Notes under the pieces: generated by a model
Seen by the model: the letters and a program-made list of their open reading frames with translations, nothing else
What the model was told of the DNA's origin: nothing
Database searches by the model: none
NCBI GenBank assembly: GCA_008694505.1
Contig: VZDJ01007747.1
Coordinates: 14,226,059 to 14,290,058 of the forward strand
DNA from: Cyanoderma ruficeps
Lineage: Eukaryota; Chordata; Aves; Passeriformes; Timaliidae
Reading direction: 5' to 3'
Length of the DNA: 64,000 bases
In this document: in pieces, positions 13,390 through 26,350 of the stretch
How positions within the stretch are numbered: position 1 is the stretch's first letter
Layout: each line of letters begins with the position of its first letter
Position numbers and translations under genes: made by a program

Positions 13390-13640
13390 ATGTGAGAAGC
13401 ATTAACAATGAGGAGGGCTTAAGGTCAGGATCGCTGTGCATCATAGATGGCATTATCTGCTGATTTAGCTGAGCTGAAAACTGCTGAAAAATAATCCTTT
13501 TTGTGCCCTTGTCAGTGGCTTTGGCCTAGAGTAATATAAAATCAGCTTTACCTGAGTCAGATAATCATTACAAAATTAATTTTGTTTTTGACTCTCAGAA
13601 ATAATTGTGAGAAAAATATATTTCATAGATTGATGAATAA
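13390..13640. other. Candidate conserved non-coding block
   Basis: Free of recognisable repeats, with balanced composition. It holds clustered short motifs: CAGCTG-like GCTGAG/AGCTGA words, TGAGTCAG near 13553 (an AP-1-like core), AATCATTA and AATTAATTTTG. This texture is typical of vertebrate distal enhancers, but that is inference only because no alignment was possible. Confidence 0.25.
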
Positions 13641-14895
13641 CATTTTAAGTTAAGGCTTACTGAGATGTATAAAATACTAAGTGCTGCTGATAATTGAGCA
13701 ACTCTATGCAACTGTAAATTAGCTGCTTGAATTGAAAACAGATGATTACTAAAAGCACTTTTTTCCCCCTAGAAAACTTGCAGTTCTCTTTTTCCTTAGC
13801 ATTCACAAGGGGCATCCAGTTAATCATACTGAGGTCTCTCCCTTAGTGCTGCAGTAGCTGATTACCCAGCAGGAGGTGCAGTTCCAGCAGGGTAAGTCAG
13901 AATGGTGTAGGTTGTTCCCTAGGGAGGGACATCCTGTAAAAACACCAAGGTTGAGAACTGTCATATTCACAGCAGTAGGTGCATTTTCTTCAGAAATTAA
14001 TGGAGCAAGCCGGGCAAAAATGTTTTTAAACTACATCTTCCCTAGAGTAAGATGCAAATTCAAAGCTCTTTTGAAGCATTGGAATGAAAGTTGAAGATAA
14101 GACTTTTTAGTTTTTGACATTGATGATATAGGCAACACTAGCACTAGGAATATTAAATTGAAATGGAGGATAAGTGGGGCAAATGTTATTCAAGCAGCTC
14201 CCAAATGCAGTCCAGGCTGTTTCAGAGCTAGTTTAACTAAGGTACTTGTAATTATAATTGTTATTATTGCAGAATATCTGTCACACATTTCCTTCCTTCA
14301 AGTTCGTATTAATTCATCAATGATTTCTTTCCTGAAACAAGAGGATTGGGCGTAATCTTGCCCATTTGACTCCCATCAAACAGAAGAGGGTTAGAAGGAG
14401 TGAAGCTTTGGGCTGTAGCCTTTTTTTTTCCAGCTGCAGTCTGTGCTGTTCAGCGACATGCAGCAGTTCTAGTCCACTTTCTCAGTTGAAGGCAGTGCAG
14501 CACAAAGTCGTTGGGATCTGCAGAAACCTTAAGAGCCTTTTTAGCTCTGTCCTCTTGAACAAAGGCATAGAAGGGTCTATTTATAATACACAGCTTCTAC
14601 TTTCACTATTTCTTACTAATAGAAGATAAATCCTCAAGGATTGTCTCTAACAGATTGTAAGGACTGTCCAACCTGGTCACAGATTCTGTTTGCCACCTGT
14701 TTTCAGCCTCTATGGTTTAGTCACTTTGACTTTGCTTCAGCTCAGTGCTGCTTCTTTGTGCTTCTCCTGTGATTCCTGTGTAAGCTCTTGCACTGTATCT
14801 GCTAACACTGGGTTGTAAGAACATAAATGGCCAGACCTAAAATCCACCTGGCATGGCACACCAGAGACTTGGATAAGAGTTTAAAAAAAAAAAAA

Positions 14896-14896
14896 N
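14896..14896. other. Single N at an A13/G10 homopolymer junction
   Basis: One ambiguous base sits between 13 A and 10 G. The junction is an unlikely natural sequence and is best read as an unresolved homopolymer or small assembly gap. Confidence 0.85.
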
Positions 14897-17169
14897 GGGG
14901 GGGGGGTTAGACTAAAAAAAAAAGGTAAAAAATAATGTTCTCTAAGAATTTATTTTTAGTCTGCAATAATATCTAACTATCTAACTTAAGGACTTCCTGA
15001 TCCAGAAGTGATATCGCTGTGTGAGAATATTCCATTAAGCTTACACAGTCAGTCTTTATTTCTTCTTTAACCAGCAGGCCCTGCTAACCCTAACTGGAAA
15101 TCCACTCCCTAAAACAGAATGAAAGATACCACTGAAAATGTGTAGAGACACAAAACTTGCAGGGCTTTATTTCATTTCCATTTTCATTTATGCAGATTTT
15201 TATTTAATCTGTCCCATAATACTGTCAAGTAAATACCAATTCAAAGAGAAATTTATGACCTTTAAAATCATTCCAGTATAGTCTATAAGTCATTAACTTT
15301 CTTAAAATACTGCCCTCAATTTCACTTTGTCACCATATCTGTAGGAATGTTTCCATGTCTTTTTATTCAATGCATACATATCAAATAAACCATAAATGAA
15401 ACACTCAATATTAAATATATTTAAAATATCTATTTTATTTAGTATTTCTTAGTGGTATACCTGAAATATTTTCAATAGCTATAAGTAAAATACAGTCTGA
15501 TGCTTCTAGAGAAGGGGGACGGCATTCAAGATGACAAATGTGAATGGCAACATCAATTAGGAGCTCTGTGTCACAAAACAGTCTATAAATACTGGGGTAA
15601 TATCTCCAAAAGTCAAGTGACAGGGCCTGCATTGTTCTTTAATAGGACCCAGTTGTTCATGAGCATATGGGAAGCTAGCTTATTAATAAAATTTTTCTTC
15701 CCTAGTCATCTCAGTTCTACAAGGTTGTAAATTATGCAGCCAGGCTGAATTAGAGTAACTCACTATTACCAGATATCCTGAGAAATTTTTTTCTGTAAAG
15801 AACTTAACATAGGTTTGTAGCTTCTCTCTGGACTTTTTTTTAGGTAACTTCATGGCATTCTTCCAGCAACGGGCTGAAAGACAAATATTGTTTCAAACCT
15901 AGTGTAAATGAACAGGAGATAGATGTGCTGAAACAAAAAGGATGTTAGGCAGGAGATCTCAAGTATCTATTTAGTCCACTCACACAGGAAGTCAAAACTC
16001 AAGACTGAGTATTACCTGTGCTCAGATCTGATGCATTTTGCAATGCTAACTTTAGCAAATTTTTGCAGTCTGAAATTATCTTTTTTAACACCTTCAAATT
16101 AATTTCAAATTCAGTTGTAAAATATGTGTTTTATAAAGTCTGCACACACGATAAATATGCACATTTGCTCTGCTTCATAAGGTAAAGGAGTATGCCCTCC
16201 CTGACAGCAGTGCACTTTAATATATTGCAGTGTTTAAATTTAGATATTTGAGGCTCCCACTAGACAACAAGTTATTAAAACATCTGCCTTTCCATAAGCC
16301 ATTCTGTTCACTGCCATTCTACATGTCCTTTTCTACTTCACCAGGCAAAATTGCCCAATCTAAATTTCAGCTCAAGTGTTTGATGGCTTTCACGCTGAGC
16401 TCAAACTGTTAGTGCTTCCCTGAGAGAATAGAATTGAAACGGGATTTAATCTAAAATAACAAAATAGAATAAAGGCTTTACATATAAATAAGTAATGCCC
16501 TGTATATTTTTATGCACACTTTTCATTTCTGGATTTTGCATGCAGTGAAGTTAAATGTTAAAATGCATACGTAACCCAAAGCTGACAGAAAAGAACATCG
16601 GTGCATGTTGCCAGTGTGCTCAATTAATGCCTATGCTAAAATTCAATTTTAATTCAAATCCATAACTACTGTTACTAAAAAATACGTTGAAAGACTAGTA
16701 TTTTTATTGCCACCTTTGTCCCAGACTGCTGGGTGTTTGTTTACTTTTAAGCAGTGGTAATTTCAACTAGCATTCCAAAACCATTCCAAGCATGCTGTCT
16801 AGTATTTCTAACAATAGTTGGAGTTTTATATGTTTACTGTTCAGGGAAGATTCATACTTAGAGCTAGATTTTTTTTCATAGAATGTGAACAATTGACTTT
16901 ATTACCATAAAACAGAATTATGAACTACCTGTTACCAATAGATATTTCAATATTTAATGATGGGGTACTAAAAACACTCAGGTCTTCTGCAGTAAAAATT
17001 ATGGGATTAATTCCCACTACTAACTAAAATCATGTGCTTGATAAGTGAAGCAGAACAGGGTCAAGTTACTGTCACTTAGCTTGCCATTTTTTCCACATCT
17101 AGATAAATGGCAATTAATCACAGTTGCTCAGATAAAAAAGGTTTAGGCTTTGGTATTGCCTTGTAGCAC

Positions 17170-17620
17170 TGAAGGTTTATACTGGGGAGCAACGCAACCA
17201 ACAGCTTGAGGGGAGTGATTATTCCTCTGTATTGTGTCCAGTTCTGTCCCCCAGGTGCAAGAGAACTAAGTGTGATGTACAAAGGGAAGCTGAGGAAAGT
17301 AAATTTCTTCAGCTGGCAGAAGAGAAGGCTTAGAGAAAGATTTAGTTCCTGCATTCAGCTGTATCATGGTGGAGAATATGGAGCAGCATCTCAGAGGTGC
17401 AGAGAAGAAGGACAGGAGTTAATGGTCAGCCGCAAAGAAAGTTCCAACTGACATATTTTTTTTCACTGTGCAGGAGGGACTAAGCTGTGGAAGACGGTCC
17501 AAAGGTATTCAAAACTGGATTGGACAAAGCCCTGAGAAATATGTTTTAACTTTGGAGTAGGGAGTCAGCCTTGATGACTTCCAAAGATCCCTTCTAATCT
17601 AAATTATTCTGAGATTCTGT
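17170..17620 (+). mobile_element. CR1 LINE 3' fragment, old
   Basis: The plus strand follows the CR1 sense order at the end of ORF2 and the 3'UTR. The segment around 17225 (TGTGTCCAGTTCTGTCCCC) corresponds to the conserved tyrosine-cysteine-valine-glutamine-phenylalanine region of the reverse-transcriptase C-terminal domain. Around 17510 a GGATTGGACAAAGCCCTGAG segment matches the leucine-aspartate-tryptophan region just before the end of ORF2. A GATCCCTTCTAATCTAAATT segment and a degenerate 3' terminus ATTATTCTGAGATTCTG follow. Stops and indels break the frame, and similarity is lower than for the copies at 38.3 and 46.1 kb, so this is one of the older CR1 insertions here. The 5' edge is approximate. 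Confidence 0.82.
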
Positions 17621-19559
17621 TTTTTGATTCTTCAAACAAATTAATTGCTAAGTATTTGAAGCCTTTTTATTTTGAAATTTTCACTTCAGTATTCACACCA
17701 TTAAGAATGTCTTCAGTTACTTATTCCCTTTTTAAACTCCATGCTTCTGTTCTGCAACCTACCCACTATAGACAGTTTTGTCTTCACTGTATTTAGGCTG
17801 TACGGTTGTAATTATAGGTATTACAGATGTTATACAGTAATACAATGGTAAAATTCAAATATTCCATAAGGCAGTCATCTTTCCAGGTTTTAAATATTGG
17901 TGTAATTGTTGGAGAGTGTTTGTCTATACACTACGTGGCCTGATGACTGTGCATATACAGGTCCAAACCATTTACTGCTAAATTTATTGCAATTACACCT
18001 TTCCCATATAACTCAGACAGACATGAACTGAATCTTGTATGTGTAATAGCCAGCCTTCCATTTAACTGGATGAATGACAGATCTGGACACTGTACTTCCA
18101 AGCAGCTGTAACCTTAGGAAGACCAGGAAAAATAAAATTTTCAATTTCATTTCATTGCTCCATAAGGCATAATAAAATCATAAAATCTTCACCATGCACA
18201 CTGCAAAGATTTTTGGAGGAGGCTGAGACTTGTTAACCAGCTAATTGTGAACTGTTGTTAAACTTCAAACTGTGCAAAAATATAATTTAAATCTTAGCTG
18301 GTGTCTGAAAGAAGTCTCCTATTTCACTAGTAGACTTTTCAAAATATTTTCTTTTATGTTAAAACACTGATCAGTTGTCAGACTGCAAGCCTATAGCATG
18401 GCCACTTCATTACATTACCTAGTCCCTAGACTTCTTTTCATGGAAAAACAATTTTACAGAACATGAACACAAATTGTCTCAAACAAAACCAGCTGTACCC
18501 CAGAAATTTATGTAACTTCCAACTTCATCTAAATTTCGGAACTGGAAAGGTGAAATCATTTGCAGTTTAGAGAGCAAGATCCAAATGGTGGCATGTATTT
18601 ATTGCTTCTATGAATTTAAATAGGTAGACATTTATTTCAGCAGTCACTAATATTTCCTGCTTACCTTTGCTCCAGTCTAGAGATCCTGGAGGAGAGATGA
18701 TTCTCACAGCCTTAGGAGTAAGCATGGGAGCCAGAAGAGCAGAATCGTGTCAGGGAATATCTTGTTCTATCCACTAGGGTATGACATGAGGGTGGAAAGA
18801 TGATAAACAAAGGACCACTTATAAGACATGAAGGACAATTATAAAAGTAGTCTTTCAGACTACCATATATCCTGAATTTAGCAATATACTATACATGCTG
18901 TAGGTGCTATGAACATGCTGTATTTTCTATGCTGGCAAGTGTCACAAGTAATTTTTTCTTATCTACTTTGAGGCTTTTTGCAGCTTGGCCCATTCATTCC
19001 ACTTGTGCAAAACTCCAAACTTAAGTGAAGCATCATTTCCTTTGCAGTCAGTAATTTAACATTCTAGTGGACTGGTAAGATGAGCACTTCAGAGAATGGT
19101 TTGATTTTCCTAATGTGAAAAGCCTACATAGGTCACATGTAGTAAATTGCTTCCTACCTTTGGCTACCATGCTCAGCTGATAAAGCTGAGCTGAAGTATT
19201 ATTACCTTTCTTGATGACATGAAGTCATTAAAACATTCTGTGGTTTGAGATGTAATTTTTACACTGACAGGAAATAAGAGTTTCAGAAAGCGTGGTGCTG
19301 TCAGATTGTAAATTATCAGACACAGGGCATGTGCCTACAAACTGCATTGGCCCTGTGTAACTTTGTGAGGCATGAACAGATCAAAGACCCCATAAAATGT
19401 ACTCTGGATAAAGAAACAAAACCGTAACTGTTCTAAAGAATCAGGTGGCATAATTGTATTTCTGGTAGAAATGAGAATAGTGGATATTGTTCTTGAAGGA
19501 GGATTATTATTACCTCGTTGTTATTTTCTAGTTTTGAGTTTATGTTCAGCATCTCTCAA

Positions 19560-20640
19560 GCACAGAGTCATGAAAATTATAATTAATTTCCTTTATTTAT
19601 GCCCTTTCTGAACCTTCATGACAATATTAATTTAATGGGTTTTATTTTTTCAGCCAATTTTTATTATTCTGCTATAAAGTGTATTAATGAAGTGTTAAGC
19701 GTTAAAAAAGTGCATTGTTTTAATTAAGTTTTTAAGGACATCTTAAGGCTATTAATAGAATTTTTTGTGCATATATTGAAATAACATAAGCAGGGGAGTA
19801 GAAAGCTCTTAATAATCATATGTATGACCCTCAATATAGGCATCTTTGATTTTTCATTTTCTGTGTAACCTAGCATATTACCTATTGTCCCAAATTTATT
19901 AATATCCTGTGGATACAGTGCTTGTTTGAAGGTGAATGAAAGTCCACAAATTCCCAATTATTTTCAATTTTGCACTCGTTTGATTAGAGTGCCATTGTCT
20001 GTAATTTTTACACTTGTTTTGAGTCTTCAAAGTGCATGATTCATGTCTTGAAAATGGGTTGTTTTGTGTTTCCCAGCACTGCTTTTTTTTATCCCTGCCA
20101 GTTATAACCTGATAACCTGATTTCATACTGTGCTTTAGCACAACAATACAGTCATCAAACTAAAGCAACACAGTAAGTGGGCACATTAGCCATCATTTTA
20201 CTTGATCACTTGGGAGAGATTAAATTTATTCATTTTCAGAACAGATAATGAAATATTTAAAACATTTTAGAGTAAACGATGGCAGCATTTTGAAGCTCTG
20301 GCATTCTCTTTGCCAAAGCAGTGTACTATAGACTGTACATGTAAGTCTCTTGTGCAGATGTTTGGGAAACTTCTGCAGGTTTGTTTTGTCTTTTTTCCTT
20401 AGGCTCATTTGCATTTAGTTTATCTAAAGTGAAATCCATTCAATTTTATTGAACTGTAATTCTGGTAATTTACAATATTTACATGCTGCGGTTAGATTGA
20501 AATCCGTCCTTAATTCAAATTCAATCTAAATTTACAGCATAGTAATTAGGGCTTTGTAACTGACACTAGGGGCCTATTGATTTAATGAAAAACTTAACCT
20601 TACAGTAAGTGTTTAATTAGTTGCTGCAGTAGATTCTGCA
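19560..20640. promoter_or_regulatory. Candidate conserved non-coding / enhancer-like stretch
   Basis: A repeat-free AT-rich kilobase with many homeodomain-type cores: TTAATTAA at 19720-19727, TAATTA at 20543-20548 and 20614-20619, plus CTGCAG and ATTTGCAT words (ATTTGCAT near 20406). It also holds the imperfect hairpin at 20483-20540. Such clustering is typical of deeply conserved developmental enhancers in gene deserts. Conservation itself could not be tested here. Confidence 0.28.
20483..20540. repeat. Imperfect inverted repeat (10 + 6 bp stem)
   Basis: ATGCTG (20483-20488) and TTAGATTGAA (20492-20501) pair with TTCAATCTAA (20520-20529) and CAGCAT (20535-20540). This leaves a 3x5 internal loop and an 18-nt terminal loop. 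Both stem parts are perfect. It sits in the candidate conserved block. Confidence 0.7.
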
Positions 20641-20944
20641 CTGTCCTAAATTGTGGACTTTAGAGAATTAGGTACTAATTTAAATTACATTACTATATAA
20701 AGATCAGAACTATATTTTAGAGGAGCATGTAGCCCTACAGATGAATTAATTTCTCAGTCTTTGAAAAAGTTAAAAGAAAAAGGCAGTAATCAAAGCAATT
20801 GCCTACACATCTGAATTCAGGTAAAGCAATGATAGGAATACTGGAAATTAGTACCTACCTTTGCAAAATATTGATTTAAAGAGTTAAAAAAAAAAAGTGA
20901 GATTTTCTTTATGGAAATTTTCCCCATGAGGTAAAATTTGACAT

Positions 20945-20965
20945 TTATATATATATATACACACA
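20945..20965. repeat. (TA)n/(CA)n microsatellite
   Basis: A TATATA run passes directly into ACACACA. Short and probably polymorphic. Confidence 0.85.
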
Positions 20966-23900
20966 GATACATCATTTATATTGAAGCTATCCTCTGAAGA
21001 TGAAATAAAGAAAAAATCTTAACAAGAATATCCAGTATGTTTGTATTCACCGTAGCACAGATACAGATGTGACAGAAAATGAGTGTTAACATCTATTTTA
21101 TACCCAGAAAATACTTTTATTTACAAAGTTCTCAAACATTGTAAGCCATTATTGTATTTCTTCACTTCATAAAATATCTCACTCTAGATCAATCGTCCCA
21201 GAAGTTTTCAGATTAAGAAAGGATGAGCTTCTAGTAACATCAGATTTTTGTTTCTTTCTGTTTATGCCCTGTTTTGTTATCATGGCTTGGCACAGCATGG
21301 ACACCAGAAAAATATAGATCTTACAGAATTCAACTAAACTCTACATGTTTCATTAAAACTTTTAATTAATTTGCTTAATTTCAAATGTACTGGGATTTTT
21401 TTTCCAAAAGTAACAGGATTTTCTTTTTGGTGTCTTAGCTGAAATGATTTTAACCTTTTTGTTATCCTGTTCATGGATTTTCTGGTCATTCCATGTTCCT
21501 AAGTCTGGACATAGTAATATTCGCATGTGAGATTTCTGCACAGAAGCCAGGGAGCTGAGAAATCTGCTGATACACTGTGGGGGTATTATGTCTGTTCTAG
21601 TAAGGAGAAAAAGGGAAAAAAATTCATTTTATCATTATCATTTTTTGTCTGCTGATATAGAGAGGGATAAATAAAATACAGATACCAGAGAACAGATTTT
21701 GATCTACCTCAGTATTTATTGTATAAATTAATAATTCTTACTCTTACATTATTCTTTTTATCAGCAAGTAGCTATTAAAATACGTGAAAACAATTGTCTT
21801 TCCTGTCATAGAGGAAAGCAAGCATAGAAAGTAGATGTTCTGGTCCTGGTCTAGGTCCTTTTAGGCTAAGCTATACTGCTTCTCTTGATCTTTATCATTT
21901 TATGAATAAGTCAGCACAGTGTCACACCAGACACTTTCTATATTCAGAAATGATAAATGGCTTCTGCCTGAATTAGCATTACAAAAAAGTGACACACATC
22001 ACCATCAAAACCAGTTCTCAGAGCTAGAAGTCAATGTGCAGTTTAGGGGGCAGGTCAAAATCTCAACTGTAACAAGCAGATTAGTTTCCAATCTTGCTGT
22101 TTCAAGGAAAAGGTCATTCTATTTTTTTTTTCTTTTTTTCAAAGAAAGGCAAAGAAATACAGCACCTGGAGAATTTTAACCCATCTCAAGTAGAGTATAT
22201 GTGAAAGAAATAAAGAGAGGGAAGGGAGAGACTGTGTGTGTAACCATATACACAAGACCACAAAATAAAATAGAGGGGAAGTATCACAGGAAAAGCACAA
22301 GAAATGTAGTGAAACTTGAAGAATTTTGTAGATGGAGAGTAACATCAGAAAATTCACAAGTTCCATTTTTAAACATACCATATACCTCAACCATGTTTTC
22401 CCAACAAATCTGTGACTTATTTTTTCCTAGAAAAGGCGGGGTTAGGCAGGGAATGTTTAAACAGTCCTAGAACCACCTTCCACCTACAGCACATTTGTAA
22501 ATGGTTGCAAGTTTTGAAGAGTCAGCTGCACAGTTCATCGGCAAGAGCAGCTTGATTAGTCAGTATGATAAGCATGATTTCGGCATAGAAATTTGCTGTA
22601 TTTATTAGTCTTGTTTTGATTTACCCTTTCATTATGTTAAAACATAATGAAAGCATTGTGTAATGTTGGGGCAGCAGTAGACTCAGCACGTTTGATCTTT
22701 GGCTTCCCTGAACTGCCAGATTAGAGGCCATATGTAATATTCCCAAAAATAAAAAGTTAGCTGAAGAATTTCTGTGTCCTAGTGATCCTTAACTTCTAGC
22801 ATATACCTTTTTAGGAAGTACTGTAAAGTGAAGATCGCTTTTCAATAGAAACTAAAAATTGCTCAGAATGTAATGCACAGTTCAGGAAAAAAAAAGAAAC
22901 CAAAAACACCAACAAAAGACAAAACAAAAACACCAAGGAAAAGGAAGGCACTCCAAATTACCTGGGTTTTCCTCTGTTTGATCATCAAGCTGGTCACTGT
23001 CATTTTGGAAAACCAATTCAATTTCCTTGAATACTTTCTTGCAGCTTGGAAGAAATGTAAATGTACATTTACTCATTCCAGAGGAATACTCTGACTCCAG
23101 AGTTTGCTGGTGTCAGTTTCACTTGTCCTTTGCCTGTTGCTTTTGTTCCTGCTGCCAAGTGAATGTAGACTGACTACAGATGAGTGCCCTAGCTGCTGCC
23201 TTGTCTTTCTGTCCCTGAATGTTTCCAGCTTTTCTTTATAAAATATATATAGAATATATGAATTTAAGTTGATCATTTAAGTAAATAGGCAAAACCTAAA
23301 AACCTTACCTAAAACAATTGTAAAGTTTCAAGCTAGGTATGAGCAGCTACTGAAGCCACACAGAAGTCTAGCAAGTAAGACTGTGATTTATGCCATTCCT
23401 ACATTATTGGTGTACCAGAGAATGTCCTTGGTATGATCCAGCTTATTTACAAACCCTAGATCCTATAGAAAGAGAACACCATGAAAAAAATAAAGGAAAA
23501 TGGCTCTTTTACACAGTGCTGTGTTAAGATTTGTAAAGCTATTAGATCATCAGGAACCTGAGATGCTTGTACTGTTTACTTCAGCTTGGGTTTCAGCTAA
23601 ATTTTAATAAATTTCAATTCAAATTTATTTGCAACTCTTCATTGGCATGGAAGTACTTAAATTTAAAACTGGTAGTTTCTTGTTTTCTTCACCCCCAATA
23701 AAAATTATTTTTGTGTTCTTCAATGTTATAGTTTTCTAATGGGACACCCTGCAGTAACCTTCATGTTCTACCATTCAAAAATAAACAGGCTGATTGCACA
23801 AGGTTTGAGGAATTTTGTTTGTTGTGGTTTAAAATCTGACTACTGTCTGTAAAGTGCCCTTGATGTCACAATATTGTTGGTGTTCTCAAGAACAGTGCCC

Positions 23901-24469
23901 TGTTACTAAAAAAAGGATAATTTCCTTTATAGACGTAATACATGCCCTTCTGCTGCTGCCAGTCTTTCCTACAAACATACACATCAGTGTGATAAGAGAA
24001 TGAAAGCAAATGTGATATAAGTTAGGAGCACATGGGTATGTAATTCCTGGCTTGTGATAGTTTCCGTCTACAATTAGGCAATTCTCTTGCTTTTCTAACA
24101 CAAGAATTTTCCATTTGAATTTGCATGTGGCAAGTCAAAGACAAGGAGAGTGTAACAGTCTCTCTACCTTAGAACAGATTAGATGCTCTCTCAGCCTTAT
24201 AATAAGCTAAATAGTGTAAAGCTTTCCACAAGATCATGGGGTTTTACTTCAATAACACCTGAAATAAATGAGATCAAATGATAAGACTGCTTTACCTTCC
24301 ATTTTTAAGTTTGTGCCACTTCTGCCCAAGGCAGAATCAGCAAGCTTAGAAGTTCAATGCACGTAGAAGCAAGAAAGGTAGAGATATTGCAGAGCAGCTC
24401 ACTGTACAGTTTATGCTAATAGTCATCTGCTTTTGAACATCTCTTGCATTTTCCATAAATTCCCACCAG

Positions 24470-24505
24470 ATATATACATATATATGTATGTATATTTATG
24501 TATAC
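24470..24505. repeat. TA/TG-rich microsatellite
   Basis: Alternating TATATACATATATATG, then TATGTATATTTATG-type units. Imperfect, with palindromic character because of the TA steps. Confidence 0.8.
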
Positions 24506-25384
24506 CCATACATTTCCTGTTCCTTTGCTCTTACACTGGCATAATGACTAAAAAGACATTGTAATGTTTAAAATTTAATGAAGAAGTTTGGTTCACACAG
24601 TGAAATTCTATGAACTTATTTTTACAAGAAAGCATTGCTGAACTCATTCCTCCCAAGACAGTACTAAAATACATTCTAGATTTGCTTTCAATAAACATGG
24701 TGTAAAAACAATTAGTAATATATTATTATCCACTGTCTTTATGTGAAATATCCAAGCTCCATGTAAAAACGTTTTTTCTTGTTCTTACATCTGCTGTTCT
24801 TCTGTCGTTTAATGCCTTCTTATTAACATAATGCAGACGGATGGGGTGGAAATAATACGTAATAATTTTTACAAACTCGACAGAGTGTTTACCTCTTTCT
24901 TAGCTATATCTTCCTTGTTTTGCCTAAGGCAAAGCTGATTAAACTTTTGAAAACAACAACATTGTTGTTGTCTACAGTAATCATGGCAGATATTTGAATC
25001 ACTGGAATTTCTGAAGTCTGCTTTAGTCTAAGAGTCAGAATAGTCAATTGTTCCCTGTTCAAGGTTGTAATCCTCCTATTTGCAGATTTTTAAAACCAGC
25101 ATGGGACAATAATAAAAAATGAAAATATTCCTCCTCCCTCTTAATAAGGTGAAAAAATTAGTATCCAATTAAAAAGAAAAAAAGTAAGGAGTTATAAGAG
25201 GTCTAATACCTAAATGTGATCTTTTCTGAACTGATTACTTTATAAAAGGGCCATCTCTAGCAACTTCATCCTTAGAAAGGCAACTGCACGTTGTAAAGCT
25301 GAACAAATAGTTCATTAAATTACAGCAAATGATCCTGAGATTAGCTGATATATACATCTCACATATTTGTTTCCATAAAGAAAG

Positions 25385-25630
25385 CTATTTAGACTTGAGG
25401 TCAGCTCCAGTCAGAAAACCAGCGGAGGAGATACATGGATGCTCTGCTTCTCTGAGGGCCAAAGAGCTGTCAGGGTGTCCTGCCTGCCCGGCTGAGCACC
25501 CACCCTGAGCAGGGCTCCTGGCTGCACCAGCAGCAGAGAGTAGGTGCAGCCACAGGCATTGTGCCCACAAGTTGCATGCACGTTGTCAGGCCAGCCAGGC
25601 AGCGGGGGGGTGTTCACTTGTGTAGGTTAG
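25385..25630. other. Isolated GC-rich block of unknown nature
   Basis: About 245 bp far richer in G and C than its surroundings, with several CpGs and a run of seven G at about 25604-25610. Overlapping minus-strand frames of 61 and 68 codons run through it, rich in alanine, glycine and leucine. They show no recognisable domain and no clear splice sites. It matches no CR1 or LTR type I know. It could be a remnant of an insertion, a small exon of a non-coding RNA, or a GC-biased conversion hotspot. Confidence 0.45.
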
Positions 25631-26319
25631 GGAGAGAAACACGTTGCCTTCTACGCTCTCACCTGTTGGCTTTCCTCTCTTCATAAAAGTAATGACTACC
25701 CGTGCACAAGAGGAAAATTTGTATTTTACTCATGTGTAGTATTTGTTCCCATTTTCTTCCAAAGCAATCTCCGTGCCTTTTCTGGTATTTGGGAAGGGGA
25801 ATTGCGAAGTGCTCTGAGGTTTGTGGGGAAGACTAGGGAGAAGGAGATGAAAAGGTTGCTTGGAAGGAGGAATATGAGAAGAAATATGTAGAAATCAAGA
25901 TAATATGAGAGACTACAAGGGTATTGCAGCAGTAGGACAGGGTCTAGATAACTCAGTATGAGAAACTGAGAGTGCCTGAATATTATAAACTAGTGGCAAC
26001 TATTTTGTATCCTGTTTGACAATGGTGAAAGTCTGTCTTCATGGAAACTCATTTTTAAAGAGAGAATACACTATTTTAATCATTACTTGGAAAAATGCTC
26101 TCTCTCCCAATGTTGTCTCCCTGTTTTTACTGTATCTAGTAGTTTGATACAGTCTGCCAAGATACTGCACTGTTCAAAGCAATATAAATCCTTTCATCTC
26201 CAACAAGAAGAAACCTTTACACCTTTACTGTATGCTGTACTTAATTATAGAAAATCTGTGGGTTTTTTTAACAATTTATACTAGTTTTATGCTCTGTCAC
26301 TGTCTCTGTTTGAAACTTT
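25631..26319. other. Unique DNA, no gene seen
   Basis: A purine-rich stretch at about 25790-25990 (GGAAGGAGGAATATGAG-type words), then ordinary AT-rich DNA. No exon or repeat family recognised. Confidence 0.5.
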
Positions 26320-26350
26320 ATAAATACTGAAGCGTTGGTACAGACATTCA

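Larger units (their letters stand above)
12105..17165. other. Unique DNA, no gene seen
   Basis: No exon or repeat family recognised. It contains a T/G-rich low-complexity tract at 13101-13159, a candidate conserved block at 13390-13640, and an A13-N-G10 artefact site at 14896. Short open frames (for example at 14366-14629 plus) have no recognisable domain. Confidence 0.5.
17621..25384. other. Unique AT-rich DNA, no gene seen
   Basis: No coding exon or interspersed repeat was recognised outside the sub-blocks listed separately. Microsatellite-like (TA)n(CA)n is at 20945-20965 and a TA/TG/TATG tract is at 24470-24505. Open frames of 60-89 codons (for example 22201-22470 plus and 22139-22390 minus) overlap each other in antisense and show no family signature. 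Confidence 0.5.

Noticed and set aside
18700..18780. GGGAGCCAGAAGAGCAGAAT, reminiscent of the 5' half of a MIR element
   Set aside because: Only one short segment is similar and the rest of the element is not recognisable.
19171..19191. 8-bp inverted repeat GCTCAGCT / AGCTGAGC with a 5-nt loop
   Set aside because: Too short to stand out from the background of 64 kb.
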